Positions 8,486 through 17,621 of a DNA stretch of 64,000 nt are shown piece by piece (positions within the stretch are counted from its first letter, which is position 1; the number at the start of each line of letters is the position of its first letter). A model generated the notes under the pieces. The model saw only the letters and a program-made list of their open reading frames with translations, did not search any database and was not told the origin of the DNA. The position numbers and the translations under genes are program-made. The DNA is taken from assembly GCA_040389065.1 (NCBI GenBank), contig JAZKAR010000029.1, forward strand, positions 1-64,000, given 5' to 3'. The stretch comes from JAZKAR01 sp040389065 (lineage in GTDB: Bacteria; Pseudomonadota; Gammaproteobacteria; Burkholderiales; Casimicrobiaceae).

Positions 8486-9676
8486 TTATGCAGTTAAAAA
8501 ACGCTCAACTAGCCTTGCCCAAAATGACCCTCCAAGGCATAGCAACTGATCATTAAAATCGTAACTTGAATTATGCAACATACAATTTCCGATCCCATGC
8601 CCTGCTAAACGATGGGAACCATCGCCGTTACCAATCCAAATATAAGCACCCGGAACCTTTTGTAGCATATAACTGAAATCTTCCCCTGCCATTGAGGCTT
8701 CATGTACACGCAGCACATTTTCCTCCCCCACGATATCATCAAGCACTGTCGCTGCAAATGCTGATTGTTCAGGGTCATTCACTGTTGGAGGATAACCATA
8801 CTCAAATGTTATGTTAGTAGTCGCTCCAAATGCATGTGCCACATGATCTGCAATTCGCCGAACTCCTGCTTCAATATCTTCAACTACATTGGTTTTAAAT
8901 GCTCGAATGGTGCCATGCATAGTCGCCTGATCTGGAATAACATTAACCACTTCGCCCGCATTAATTCTAGTAACAGATACCACAGCGGTATCTAACGGAT
9001 CTAAAGAACGAGAAACCAAGCTCTGTAAGGCAGTAACAATATGGCTCGCAACCAAAACCGGGTCTATACCCAAATGAGGCATGGCTGCATGAACACTCTT
9101 GCCAATCACTTGGATTTCAAAGGTTGTAATCGACCCCATAATAGGGCCAGATTTAACGGCAAATTCTCCTACTTTAAACCCTGGCCAGTTGTGTAATGCA
9201 AAAATTGCCTCACAGGGAAAACGCTCGAATAAACCATCCGCCATCATTGCTTCAGCACCGCCACCGCACTCTTCGGCTGGCTGAAAAATAAAATTTACAG
9301 TTCCATTAAATTGACGATGTTGCGATAAATACCATGCTCCAGCCAGGAGCATAGCAGTATGACCATCATGCCCACAGGCATGCATTTTTCCTGGATATAC
9401 CGAGTGATGAGCAAATGTATTATTTTCGGTGACAGGCAACGCATCCATATCGGCTCTTAATCCAATGGAACGCCCCCCATTTCCTGAGCGAAGTACACCT
9501 ACGACACCTGTTTTACCTATCTTACGATAAACTTCAATTCCCCATTGCTCAAGTGTATTAGCAACAATTTCTGCAGTACGAAATTCCTCGAAAAAAAGTT
9601 CAGGATGCGCGTGTAAATCGCGGCGAATAGTTGTAAAAAAATCAGCTTGAGATACTAAAGAATCTATGAGCTTCAT
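8486..9676 (-). CDS. M20 family amidohydrolase (hippurate/N-acyl amino acid hydrolase type)
   Basis: This 396-residue metallo-hydrolase of the M20D type cleaves N-acyl or amide bonds, as in hippurate hydrolase, IAA-amino acid hydrolase and N-acetyl-diaminopimelate deacetylase. Metal-site motifs are present: HACGHDGHTAMLLAGA near residue 98, FQPAEECGGGAEAM near 132, and ASMAGEDFSYML near 330. Length and domain order are standard, with a lid domain inserted at about 185-300. No signal peptide is seen. The upstream side is a gene-free kilobase. The exact acyl substrate cannot be read from the sequence. Confidence 0.9.
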   Translation of the reverse strand: MKLIDSLVSQADFFTTIRRDLHAHPELFFEEFRTAEIVANTLEQWGIEVYRKIGKTGVVGVLRSGNGGRSIGLRADMDALPVTENNTFAHHSVYPGKMHACGHDGHTAMLLAGAWYLSQHRQFNGTVNFIFQPAEECGGGAEAMMADGLFERFPCEAIFALHNWPGFKVGEFAVKSGPIMGSITTFEIQVIGKSVHAAMPHLGIDPVLVASHIVTALQSLVSRSLDPLDTAVVSVTRINAGEVVNVIPDQATMHGTIRAFKTNVVEDIEAGVRRIADHVAHAFGATTNITFEYGYPPTVNDPEQSAFAATVLDDIVGEENVLRVHEASMAGEDFSYMLQKVPGAYIWIGNGDGSHRLAGHGIGNCMLHNSSYDFNDQLLCLGGSFWARLVERFLTA

Positions 9677-10702
9677 AAGCTTCTATCCATACAAAAGTAT
9701 AGTTAAGTACCTTTAAAAACTTCAACATTAACCCTCTTGATCTGTTATTCCGCTTTGCTGAGTCTAAACTATGCACACTATTCCTTCCTCTCGAGAAATA
9801 AAGCCATAACGAGGAATAGCAAACATTAAAATAAAGCGTTGTTTTATCTTTAATTTTTATAAACAAACTTTATAAAACAATCTTCTAAGCTGAGCACTAA
9901 CCGTACTCTTCTGCCTCATTTCTACTATGGAAGAAAATAATAAAATTAATTAGAGGCATGCACGACGAGTAAGCTAGCTTAGCTTAGCTTAGTAGAAAAA
10001 TACCCTTTACCTTATATATCTATTCACTTGAATGTTTTTTTGACCTAAATCATGCGTATAAGAGAAAAAGATAGCCAGGTATCTGACAATGTGTATATAT
10101 ATCTTTTTTTATCAGGTTAATTTTTGGGGTTTTTAGAGGTGCCCATCTATGAATTAATAAAAAATGCTTGTTAAAATGTAGTCTTTCTTATAAGAACTAC
10201 AAACAAAAAGAGCTACAAGCACACCTACACAAAGTGCTATGCGTAGTGCCAGGTTATAACAACTGCATAGCGTACATGAGGTACGAAATATAAAGTAAAC
10301 TGAGCTTTTTGCCAGATGACAAACAGCCATTAATACGTTAACGCAAACGGATTCTTTTTAGGTCAGACCATCCTTTTAACGTAAGATTTTTTGCTAGCCT
10401 GCATTATCACCGAGACTAGCCTATAGCCAAGAAATCATAAACCTCTGCTTTTTATTATAGCCGCTACGAGTGGTTAGTTAACATAAACTTTCATGTAAAA
10501 AATTTGCTTGTTTGCTTTACAGCCTGTACAAAATCTATATTGGCGGCTTACTTTTCTTAGTAGTTCATGCATATACACACACCGCCACAAACTAGCCTTA
10601 CCTAAGAATACCACTATCAAGGTTCTTTAAAATATTTTATGCTAAAACCTATCATTTCAGCACTTGTCAGATACTTATCAGATCAATTTAAGGATATATC
10701 GC
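9677..10702. other. Gene-free kilobase between the M20 hydrolase and AIM24 genes
   Basis: Both flanking genes start away from it, so it should hold two promoters. I see no supported ORF, RNA gene or full repeat. Small structures are present: three tandem AGCTT units at 9976-9990, and a hairpin-forming stretch at 10178-10200 around the perfect 12-base palindrome TTCTTATAAGAA. Decayed coding sequence or a small RNA cannot be excluded. Confidence 0.5.
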
Positions 10703-11407
10703 ATGCCAACATTTACTGTCACAGGGGAAATTGATCCTTTTTTACATGTCTCTTTAAACAGAGGCGAAAGTATTTACTGCGAATCTAATGCCATGGTCAT
10801 GATGGAAGATACCTTAGATTTAAGTGGCCGAGCTCAAGGCGGTATTACTCAAGCCTTATTTAGACGCTTTGCTAACGGAGAATCTTTTTTCCAGCAGCAT
10901 ATTGAAGCCACTCGAGGAGAAGGTGATTGTTTACTCTCCCCTACGCTACCCGGCGCGATGGAGGTATTAGAGGTTGGCGCTGCTCAATATAGCTTAAGTG
11001 ATGGTGTATATGTTGCAGCTACCTCAGGCGTGCAAGTTACTGCAAGATCGCAAGGGCTGGGTAACGCGATAATGGGTAGCACAGGCGGCTTTATGATTGG
11101 GCAAACCAGTGGGCAAGGCCAGTTAGTCGTATCAGGCTTTGGCGCACTATTCACGCTAGATGTGAAACCTGGAAAAACAACAATTATTGATAATGGCCAT
11201 GTAGTGGCATGGGATAGCCGCTTAACGTATGACGTATCAGCTGCTACCGCGCAAAATAAAGGATTATTTGGTAATTTAGTGAATAGTATGACCACTGGCG
11301 AAGGCGTTGTTTTACGTTTTAACGGCAGCGGTAAAGTAATAGTATGCTCACGTAATCGTGATAGCTTTGTTACATGGCTAAGCAGCAGAATTTCTGCTTC
11401 AAACTAA
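10703..11407 (+). CDS. AIM24 / TIGR00266 family protein
   Basis: This 234-residue protein is rich in beta-strand-forming, Gly-rich segments of the AIM24 type (mitochondrial biogenesis protein homologue and bacterial TIGR00266). Typical features are FLHVSLNRGESIYCESNAM near residue 15, FRRFANGESFF near 55 and the Gly-rich run MGSTGGFMIGQTSGQGQLV near 130. The biochemical role is unknown. I chose ATG 10703 because AAGGA lies eight bases before it. A longer frame would need a TTG at 10664. It stands alone, with a weak hairpin after it. Confidence 0.85.
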   Translation: MPTFTVTGEIDPFLHVSLNRGESIYCESNAMVMMEDTLDLSGRAQGGITQALFRRFANGESFFQQHIEATRGEGDCLLSPTLPGAMEVLEVGAAQYSLSDGVYVAATSGVQVTARSQGLGNAIMGSTGGFMIGQTSGQGQLVVSGFGALFTLDVKPGKTTIIDNGHVVAWDSRLTYDVSAATAQNKGLFGNLVNSMTTGEGVVLRFNGSGKVIVCSRNRDSFVTWLSSRISASN

Positions 11408-11476
11408 CGCTTTCTTCTCACTTACTGATCGCTTATCATGAGTACATTAAAGAGCGCACCAATGGAGCATATTAAA

Positions 11477-11496
11477 GGGTAGCGCATTAACTACCC
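11477..11496 (+). terminator. Possible terminator after the AIM24 gene
   Basis: Stem GGGTAG/CTACCC with a seven- to eight-base loop, followed by TCTAATTTT. It lies 70 bases after the AIM24 stop and before hisS. The stem is short. Confidence 0.35.
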
Positions 11497-11629
11497 TCTA
11501 ATTTTCGCCGAGGCGTATAATAATGCTCATATAAGAGTAAATGTGCGTACATATTTGTAGGTGCACGATCGCATACATATCTTAAATATGCCTTAATTAT
11601 AATATTTGAAATAAATCCTCGGTGAAAGA

Positions 11630-12922
11630 ATGAGTCAAGCGTTACAAGCAATTCGCGGAATGAATGATGTGCTGCCTGAACAGGCACCTTTGTGGGCAAC
11701 GTTTGAAAACGCAGCACGTACAGTGTTAAATAGTTACGGTTATCAGATGATTCGCACCCCCATCGTTGAACCTACCGAGCTTTTTATTCGCTCTATCGGC
11801 GAAGTCACCGATATCGTCGAAAAAGAAATGTATACCTTTGTAGATGGACTCAACGGCGAAAAACTAACCTTACGCCCAGAAGGCACAGCCAGTTGTGTAC
11901 GCGCTGTTATTCAACATCATTTATTGTATGAGGGTGGTAAGCGCTTATGGTACATGGGGCCAATGTTCCGCCACGAGCGGCCTCAAAAAGGGCGCTACCG
12001 CCAATTCCATCAAATTGGGGTAGAGGCATTAGGCTTTGCTGGTGCTGAACTCGATGCAGAACAGTTGATGATGATTCATCGCCTTTGGAAAGAACTAGGT
12101 CTTACAGGCCTAACGCTTGAGCTAAATAGTATTGGTGATTATCACGATCGTGTAGCCTACCGTACTGCGCTTATTCATTACTTTGAGCAACATCGCAGTG
12201 TGTTAGGTGAAGAAGAAGTACGACGTTTGCATACTAACCCTATGCGCTTGCTCGATAGTAAAAATCCTGATTTAGTAGATATTATTAAAGCAGCGCCACA
12301 TTTACCTGATTTCTTAGGCACTGAGGTGCGTGCACACTTTGAGTTATTGTGCCAGTACCTTGATTCAGCAGACATTCCCTATACCATCAACTCACGCCTG
12401 GTACGCGGTTTAGATTATTACAACCGCACTGTGTTTGAGTGGACAACGCGTGACCTAGGTGCGCAAGCAACCGTATGCGGTGGCGGTCGTTATGATGGCC
12501 TTATCGAACAACTAGGCGGTAAATCAGCACCAGCCTGCGGATTTGCAATTGGCCTTGAACGCATTTTGCTTTTGCTAGATCAACAAGCCTGTACCAAACC
12601 TTTGCCTGCTTTAGACGTCTATTTAGCGCATCAAGGCGAAAGCAGCTTAACCATTGCCCTTCAGTACGCTGAGCAACTTCGATCAGCAGGGTTATCGGTG
12701 CTACTGCATAGCCCTGCGGGCAGCCTGAAATCTCAAATGAAAAAAGCAGATAGCAGCGGCGCACTATTCGCCGCTATTCTTGCCGAATCAGAATGCGCTA
12801 ACGGTACGGTGACATTGAAAGCGTTAAGAGGACAACCGATTGAACAAAGTACGCTCAACCGGAATGAAGCCATTGATTTTTTAGTCAATTTTTTAGTCAG
12901 TAAGCTTCAGCCTTCGGTATAA
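11630..12922 (+). CDS. hisS: Histidine-tRNA ligase
   Basis: This class II aminoacyl-tRNA synthetase charges tRNA-His. Its 430 residues are the usual bacterial length. Motifs are in order: IRGMNDVLP at the N-terminus, motif 2 FRHERPQKGRYRQFHQ near residue 113, the HisRS signature LVRGLDYYNRTVFEW near 257, GGGRYDGL near 285 and motif 3 GFAIGLERILLLL near 303. An anticodon-binding domain follows (330-425). The ThiF/MoeB-type gene starts 21 bases downstream, so the two are probably co-transcribed. Confidence 0.98.
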   Translation: MSQALQAIRGMNDVLPEQAPLWATFENAARTVLNSYGYQMIRTPIVEPTELFIRSIGEVTDIVEKEMYTFVDGLNGEKLTLRPEGTASCVRAVIQHHLLYEGGKRLWYMGPMFRHERPQKGRYRQFHQIGVEALGFAGAELDAEQLMMIHRLWKELGLTGLTLELNSIGDYHDRVAYRTALIHYFEQHRSVLGEEEVRRLHTNPMRLLDSKNPDLVDIIKAAPHLPDFLGTEVRAHFELLCQYLDSADIPYTINSRLVRGLDYYNRTVFEWTTRDLGAQATVCGGGRYDGLIEQLGGKSAPACGFAIGLERILLLLDQQACTKPLPALDVYLAHQGESSLTIALQYAEQLRSAGLSVLLHSPAGSLKSQMKKADSSGALFAAILAESECANGTVTLKALRGQPIEQSTLNRNEAIDFLVNFLVSKLQPSV

Positions 12923-12943
12923 GTACTTTGGCTTACGCATACC

Positions 12944-13732
12944 ATGCTTAATGATGAAACTCTACTTCGCTATAGCCGGCATTTATTATTAGATGAATGG
13001 GCAGAATCGCATCAACAACGCTTAGCAAATAGCCACGTATTGGTAGTAGGAATGGGCGGCTTAGGGTGTGCGGTTGCCCCCTACCTTGTATCTTCAGGCG
13101 TAGGAACTATTACTCTGGTTGATTTTGATACCGTTAGCCTAGATAATCTTCAGCGCCAGGTGTTATACCGACAATCTAATATTGGCTTACACAAAGTAAG
13201 TGCCGCAGCTGCCAACTTAGCGATGATTAACCCTGAAGTAACGATTAAACCGCAAGCAGTACGCTGGAGCGAAGCAGAATGCGAGCATTACCTTTTAACT
13301 GAAGATGTGAATCTAGTTATAGATTGCTCAGACAATTTTGATACACGTTATGCCCTCAATCGAATCTGTTTAAAACACAAACTTCCTTTAGTGAGTGGAG
13401 CCGCGGTGGAATGGGAAGGCCGCTTAATGGTGTTTGATTTTCGCCAAGCAGATAGCCCTTGTTACCATTGCGTTTTCCCTGAAGGAGACGACATACAAGA
13501 ACGCCGTTGTGCAACCACAGGCATTTTTGCGCCGCTTGTCGGAATCGTTGGGGCAATGCAGGCAGGCGAGGCGCTTAAAGTATTAGCAGGAGTAGGCAAA
13601 GCCAGCACCCATACACTTTTTTCACTGAATGTTGCCTCTAATCAATGGCGAACCAGCCGTTTTCAGGCTGATTCTGAATGCCAGGTGTGTGCAACTCAGC
13701 TACTAAAAACTAAAAAGCTAGTACCGCTCTAA
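12944..13732 (+). CDS. ThiF/MoeB/HesA family E1-like adenylyltransferase
   Basis: This 262-residue E1-like enzyme adenylates the C-terminal Gly of a small sulfur-carrier protein (MoaD or ThiS type). The nucleotide-binding motif GMGGLGCAVAPYL is near residue 37, followed by acidic and basic residues at LVDFDTVSLDNLQRQ and the DCSDNFDTRY segment. Two zinc pairs are visible: CYHC near 178 and CQVC near 245. There is no C-terminal rhodanese domain, so it is of the shorter MoeB/ThiF type. Which carrier it serves is not shown, because no moa or thi genes are nearby. Confidence 0.85.
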   Translation: MLNDETLLRYSRHLLLDEWAESHQQRLANSHVLVVGMGGLGCAVAPYLVSSGVGTITLVDFDTVSLDNLQRQVLYRQSNIGLHKVSAAAANLAMINPEVTIKPQAVRWSEAECEHYLLTEDVNLVIDCSDNFDTRYALNRICLKHKLPLVSGAAVEWEGRLMVFDFRQADSPCYHCVFPEGDDIQERRCATTGIFAPLVGIVGAMQAGEALKVLAGVGKASTHTLFSLNVASNQWRTSRFQADSECQVCATQLLKTKKLVPL

Positions 13733-14940
13733 TGCTCGCCAGGTTGCTCAATCGCCTGTTTCATTCGTTTTAATGCTTCTACCAAATCACTCATTGATGT
13801 TGAAAAAGAAAGTCTAATATACTGCTCTAAACCAAACGCTGAACCAGGAACAAGCGACACATTCGCTTTTTCTAATAAATATCGACTCAATGCTACATCA
13901 TCGGGTTGATCAATAAAGCCTTTTTTATATAAACGCTCAATGGCCTCTCCCACATAAGGAAACGCATAAAAAGCACCCTCAGCAAAACGGCACTTCACGC
14001 CTGAAATAGCATTCAATGCACCAACAATATACTGATGACGCTCTCTAAACGCTTTGATCATGGGCACCATACACGATTGATCTCCCCGTAAAGCGGCTTC
14101 TGCTGCAACTTGTGAAATAGATGTTGGGTTGGAGGTTGAATGCGATTGTACATTTTCCATACCAGCAATAATTTCAAGCGGCCCTGCTGCATAACCAATA
14201 CGCCAACCTGTCATTGCATAGGCTTTAGATACCCCATTAATAACAATCGTGCGGTCATATAGTTCAGAAGCTGCATTCAAAATATTTACAAAAGGCTGAT
14301 CTATTAAGCGGATATGCTCGTAAATATCATCGGTTGCAATTAAAACATGCGGGTGTCGTTTAAGTACCTCTGCCAATGCCTTAAGTTCTTCTAGCGTATA
14401 CACAGCCCCAGTTGGATTACTAGGGCTATTGATCACAAACAATTTGGTTCGAGGCGTTATCGCTTTCTCTAATTGGGCAGGTGACACTTTAAAGTCTTGT
14501 TCAATTCCTGCAGGAACAATCACAGGCACACCTTCAGCCATTAAAGCGATATCAGGATACGAAACCCAATATGGCGCAGGAATAATCATTTCATCACCGG
14601 AGTTAAACACCGATAAAACAAGATTAAAAAAACTTTGCTTTGCGCCTGTTGATACCAATATCTGTCGTGATGTATATGTTAAATGATTATCACGCTTAAG
14701 TTTATCTATCACAGCTTCCTTCAGAGAAGGCACTCCGCCGACTGCGGTATATTTAGTAAAGCCGTTTTGAATAGCCTGTATCGCTGCATGTTTGATATGT
14801 TCTGGCGTATCAAAATCTGGCTCCCCGGGGCCTAAACCAATAATAGGAAGCCCTTTTGCTTTTAATTGTGCAGCCTGAGCGGTTACCGCAAGTGTTGGTG
14901 AGGGTTTAATCGATTGAACGCGATGAGAAAGAAAAGACAT
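13729..14940 (-). CDS. PLP-dependent aspartate-type aminotransferase
   Basis: This 403-residue class I aminotransferase (AspC/AatA-like, fold type I) transfers amino groups between an amino acid, commonly aspartate, and 2-oxoglutarate. Motifs are GLGPGEPDFDTPEHIK near residue 35, VINSPSNPTGAVY near 168, the Asp of TDDIYEHI near 205, the PLP lysine in NGVSKAYAMTGWRIGYAAG near 240, and the carboxylate-binding Arg in YIRLSFSTS near 380. It overlaps the ThiF/MoeB gene tail to tail by four bases. An RraA-family gene starts upstream on the same strand. Confidence 0.92.
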   Translation of the reverse strand: MSFLSHRVQSIKPSPTLAVTAQAAQLKAKGLPIIGLGPGEPDFDTPEHIKHAAIQAIQNGFTKYTAVGGVPSLKEAVIDKLKRDNHLTYTSRQILVSTGAKQSFFNLVLSVFNSGDEMIIPAPYWVSYPDIALMAEGVPVIVPAGIEQDFKVSPAQLEKAITPRTKLFVINSPSNPTGAVYTLEELKALAEVLKRHPHVLIATDDIYEHIRLIDQPFVNILNAASELYDRTIVINGVSKAYAMTGWRIGYAAGPLEIIAGMENVQSHSTSNPTSISQVAAEAALRGDQSCMVPMIKAFRERHQYIVGALNAISGVKCRFAEGAFYAFPYVGEAIERLYKKGFIDQPDDVALSRYLLEKANVSLVPGSAFGLEQYIRLSFSTSMSDLVEALKRMKQAIEQPGEH

Positions 14941-15045
14941 ACTAAGTACTCCAAAAACCTAATAGAACAAATCGCTTTAAATAATGTGAAATCAAATAAT
15001 GAGAAATCAAACAAAACTGGTTTTGCGTCATTCCCAAAAAAATGG

Positions 15046-15768
15046 CTAACCACTCGTGGAAGACTGTTGCTTTAAAAACGTTTCATAACGCTCGTTATTT
15101 TCAGCATTAGGAGGGTAAAGCCCGGGAAGCGCAGCACCAGCATTTACTTCACTCATAATCCACGCCTCAAGCCGCTCTTGATCAGCTGCCAAACAAACAA
15201 CCTCTTCAAGTAAATGTGCAGGAATCACCACAGCACCATCTTGATCAGCCACAATAATGTCATCTGGTAAAACAGCAACGCCACCGCATCCAATCGGTTG
15301 CTGCCAATCGATAAATGTTAGCTCAGCAATGGACGGCGGAGCAGCCGTACCGCTGCACCATATGGGAAGTTGTGTATCTAACACGCCCGATACATCACGT
15401 ACTGCGCCATCAGTAATCATCGCCGCCACACCTCTTTTTGCCATGCGTGCCATTAAAATATCACCCCACACACCTGCATTTTTTACTCCCATTGCATCTA
15501 CTACAGCAATGCAACCTGCGGGCATTTGTTCAATGGCAGCACGTGTTGATTTCGGTGAACTCCAAGAGTCAGGGGTAGCTAAATCTTCACGTGCAGGAAT
15601 AAAGCGCAATGTAAACGCACGCCCTACCACTCCACTTTGTTGAGATTGAATAGGCATCGCTCCACGAATCCAAACATTTCTCAGGCCTTTTTTTAAAAGC
15701 ACCGTTGTTAAGGTCGCGGTGGTAACACTAGAAAGCGTTTTGATGATTGAGGGGTCTAATAAGGTCAT
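15046..15768 (-). CDS. RraA family protein (HMG/CHA aldolase or oxaloacetate decarboxylase type)
   Basis: This 240-residue protein has the RraA/class II pyruvate aldolase fold. Such proteins cleave 4-hydroxy-4-methyl-2-oxoglutarate or 4-carboxy-4-hydroxy-2-oxoadipate, or decarboxylate oxaloacetate. Visible motifs are GCIAVVDAMGVKNAGVWGDI near residue 85, ITDGAVRDVSG (substrate Arg/Asp) near 120, and DDIIVADQDGAVVIPAH near 175. It is longer than the true RNase E inhibitor RraA (about 160 residues), which favours the enzyme. The next gene upstream on the strand is a VOC protein, suggesting a small catabolic operon. Confidence 0.85.
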   Translation of the reverse strand: MTLLDPSIIKTLSSVTTATLTTVLLKKGLRNVWIRGAMPIQSQQSGVVGRAFTLRFIPAREDLATPDSWSSPKSTRAAIEQMPAGCIAVVDAMGVKNAGVWGDILMARMAKRGVAAMITDGAVRDVSGVLDTQLPIWCSGTAAPPSIAELTFIDWQQPIGCGGVAVLPDDIIVADQDGAVVIPAHLLEEVVCLAADQERLEAWIMSEVNAGAALPGLYPPNAENNERYETFLKQQSSTSG

Positions 15769-15791
15769 ATGAGTATCTTTGATAACAAACG

Positions 15792-16211
15792 TTATTTAGC
15801 AAATAATTGGCTTTGATCACGAAATGCTTTAAATTCCAATGCGTTGCCTGAAGGGTCATAAAAAAACATGGTGGCTTGCTCACCGGCCAACCCTTGAAAG
15901 CGAATATATGGCTCAATTTCAAATTGAATACCTGCATTTTTGATGCGCTCTACAAACGAATGAAAGTCTTCCCAATCGAGTACCACACCAAAGTGCGGAA
16001 CAGGCACACCATGGCCATCTACATGGTTATGAATGACAGATTGTTTAGCAGCACTAAGATGCGCAACGATTTGATGACCAAATAAATCAAAATCAATCCA
16101 CTGATCTGTTGAGCGCCCTTCCTGGCAACCCAATACTTCCCCATAGAATGCACGTGTTTTTTCTAAGTTACTAACAGGAAAAGCGATATGAAAGGGGTTA
16201 ATTTTTCTCAT
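15792..16211 (-). CDS. VOC (glyoxalase/dioxygenase) family protein
   Basis: This 139-residue vicinal-oxygen-chelate protein has paired beta-alpha-beta-beta-beta modules. The first metal His is in PFHIAFPVSNLEKTRAFY near residue 8, a second in VPHFGVVL near 73, and the Glu in FYDPSGNALEFKAF near 125. That set fits glyoxalase- or dioxygenase-type metal sites. It is first in the minus-strand group with the RraA and aminotransferase genes, facing the LysR gene. The substrate is unknown. Confidence 0.85.
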   Translation of the reverse strand: MRKINPFHIAFPVSNLEKTRAFYGEVLGCQEGRSTDQWIDFDLFGHQIVAHLSAAKQSVIHNHVDGHGVPVPHFGVVLDWEDFHSFVERIKNAGIQFEIEPYIRFQGLAGEQATMFFYDPSGNALEFKAFRDQSQLFAK

Positions 16212-16238
16212 GGTGTTTTACCTACAAACTGTAAAAAA

Positions 16239-16354
16239 AGAAGTTACACAATTGGGTTCTATCAAGCATGCTCAGTTAATAGTTATGCAAACACCGTCTA
16301 CGGAGTACGGAAAATTGCTAACACGCCATGAGAATCCAACTGTCTAATTTCTAA
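16239..16354 (+). repeat. Palindromic intergenic element, copy 4 (diverged)
   Basis: The left end GAAGTTACACAATTGGGTTC with TATCAAGCATG and the right end CCAACTGTCTAATTTCTA match the element ends with substitutions. The inner core is more diverged. It lies just upstream of the VOC gene. Confidence 0.6.
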
Positions 16355-16386
16355 AAAAAACATCATCATCGTTCATAATGAATTGT

Positions 16387-16446
16387 TAGAAGTGTCGCAG
16401 TTGAACTCATTCAAGACATGAAAAAGTTCAGCTGCGACGCTTCTAG
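16387..16446 (+). repeat. Short palindromic element, internally deleted copy 5
   Basis: Left arm TAGAAGTGTCGCAGTTGAACT and right arm AGTTCAGCTGCGACGCTTCTA pair over 21 bases with two mismatches, both compatible with G-U pairing in RNA. The spacer is 18 bases. The ends match the dispersed family, so this looks like a minimal derivative. It lies 76 bases before the LysR start and could serve as an operator or hairpin. Confidence 0.65.
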
Positions 16447-16522
16447 ATGTAATACTTTGATAACTGGTACTTATAGTGAGGTAAAATCAACACTCTTACA
16501 AACGAGATTTTTGCTTTCAATC

Positions 16523-17428
16523 ATGAGATTAACTCATACCAAACGCGCTCTCCCCTCACTGAATGCAGTGAAAAGTTTCGAGGCGGCGGCCCGCCACCTT
16601 AGCTTTACTTACGCAGCAGAAGAATTATGTGTCACACAAGGTGCTATTAGCCGTATGGTTCAAAGCTTAGAATCTGAACTAGGCGTGCAACTTTTCTTGA
16701 GAGGAAAACGAAACCTCGAGCTTACCGAAGCTGGGGCCACCTATTATGCTCATGTTGCTGAAGCATTAGATCGTATTGCAGCTTCAACGCGGGCCATTCA
16801 ACGTATAGATGGCTCAGGCGGGGTATTATCGATTAGCGCTCTACCTACTTTTACAATGCGTTGGTTGATGCCCCGGCTGCATACGTTTCAGCAGCAACAC
16901 CCTGAAATTTTGGTTGATGTTACGACTACTGATCGTATCGTTAACCTATCGTCTGGCGCCATTGATATCGGAATTCGTTATGGTTTAGGGCAGTGGCCTG
17001 ATACTGAAGCAACGCTTTTGATGCACGAAAATGTAGGTGTATTTTGCTCGCCTGCGCTACTAAAAAACGGGCCTCATTTAACTACATTGGCTGATCTACC
17101 CGCGCATCGCCTGTTACAACATACAACGCGCCCTGATGCCTGGCATACTTTTTTTAATACGCATGATTTACCTACACCTGACACCCGCCAAAGCCCAGGG
17201 TTTGAACATTTTTTTATGATTATTGAAGCGGCAGCCAATGGAATGGGTGTTGCTTTATTACCTGTATTTCTAGCACAAGCTGAATTAGCAGCCGGGCGTC
17301 TTATCCAACCTCTTCCCCAAACCTTAATGAATGAACGCGCTTATTATATTGCACATAGACTACAAGCCAACCGCATAAGAAAAATTCGTTTATTCAAAGA
17401 ATGGCTAATCCATGAAGGTAAACATTGA
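16523..17428 (+). CDS. LysR family transcriptional regulator (GcvA-like)
   Basis: This 301-residue regulator has an N-terminal winged helix-turn-helix (LPSLNAVKSFEAAARHLSF then TQGAISRMVQSLE, about residues 10-55) and a C-terminal effector-binding domain. The opening and the C-terminal half resemble GcvA-type LysR proteins. ATG 16523 gives the normal family length; a longer frame starts at 16418 inside repeat DNA. It is divergent from the VOC/RraA/aminotransferase group and is the likely regulator of it. The inducer is unknown. Confidence 0.88.
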   Translation: MRLTHTKRALPSLNAVKSFEAAARHLSFTYAAEELCVTQGAISRMVQSLESELGVQLFLRGKRNLELTEAGATYYAHVAEALDRIAASTRAIQRIDGSGGVLSISALPTFTMRWLMPRLHTFQQQHPEILVDVTTTDRIVNLSSGAIDIGIRYGLGQWPDTEATLLMHENVGVFCSPALLKNGPHLTTLADLPAHRLLQHTTRPDAWHTFFNTHDLPTPDTRQSPGFEHFFMIIEAAANGMGVALLPVFLAQAELAAGRLIQPLPQTLMNERAYYIAHRLQANRIRKIRLFKEWLIHEGKH

Positions 17429-17514
17429 ATAAACTTATTTTTTAAGATGGCTTTAAGCATTTAAGAGAAATTTAAGAGAAACCTAGGTAGCGGTACTTAC
17501 TCTTCCTATTTTTT

Positions 17515-17610
17515 GAAGTGTCGCAATTGCGTTTACTCAAGACATAACAGACAATACATGCAGTTACAGCAAATTGCCAACACGCCGAGAGAACCCAACT
17601 GCGTCACTTC
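17515..17610 (+). repeat. Palindromic intergenic element, copy 6
   Basis: Left end GAAGTGTCGCAATTGCGTTT, core GACAATACATGCAGTTACAGC, right end AACCCAACTGCGTCACTTC. The ends pair as a long stem. It lies between the convergent LysR and glycine-zipper genes. Confidence 0.65.
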
Positions 17611-17621
17611 GCATAGCTTAA

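Larger units (their letters stand above)
16212..16522. promoter_or_regulatory. Divergent intergenic region between the VOC operon and the LysR gene
   Basis: This space between divergent units holds two palindromic elements (16239-16354 and 16387-16446). LysR proteins usually bind such divergent regions. I could not separate a T-N11-A operator from the repeat DNA. Confidence 0.35.

Noticed and set aside
10664..10702. TTG start giving 13 more residues on the AIM24 protein
   Set aside because: ATG 10703 has AAGGA at the right distance and starts at the conserved beta-strand.
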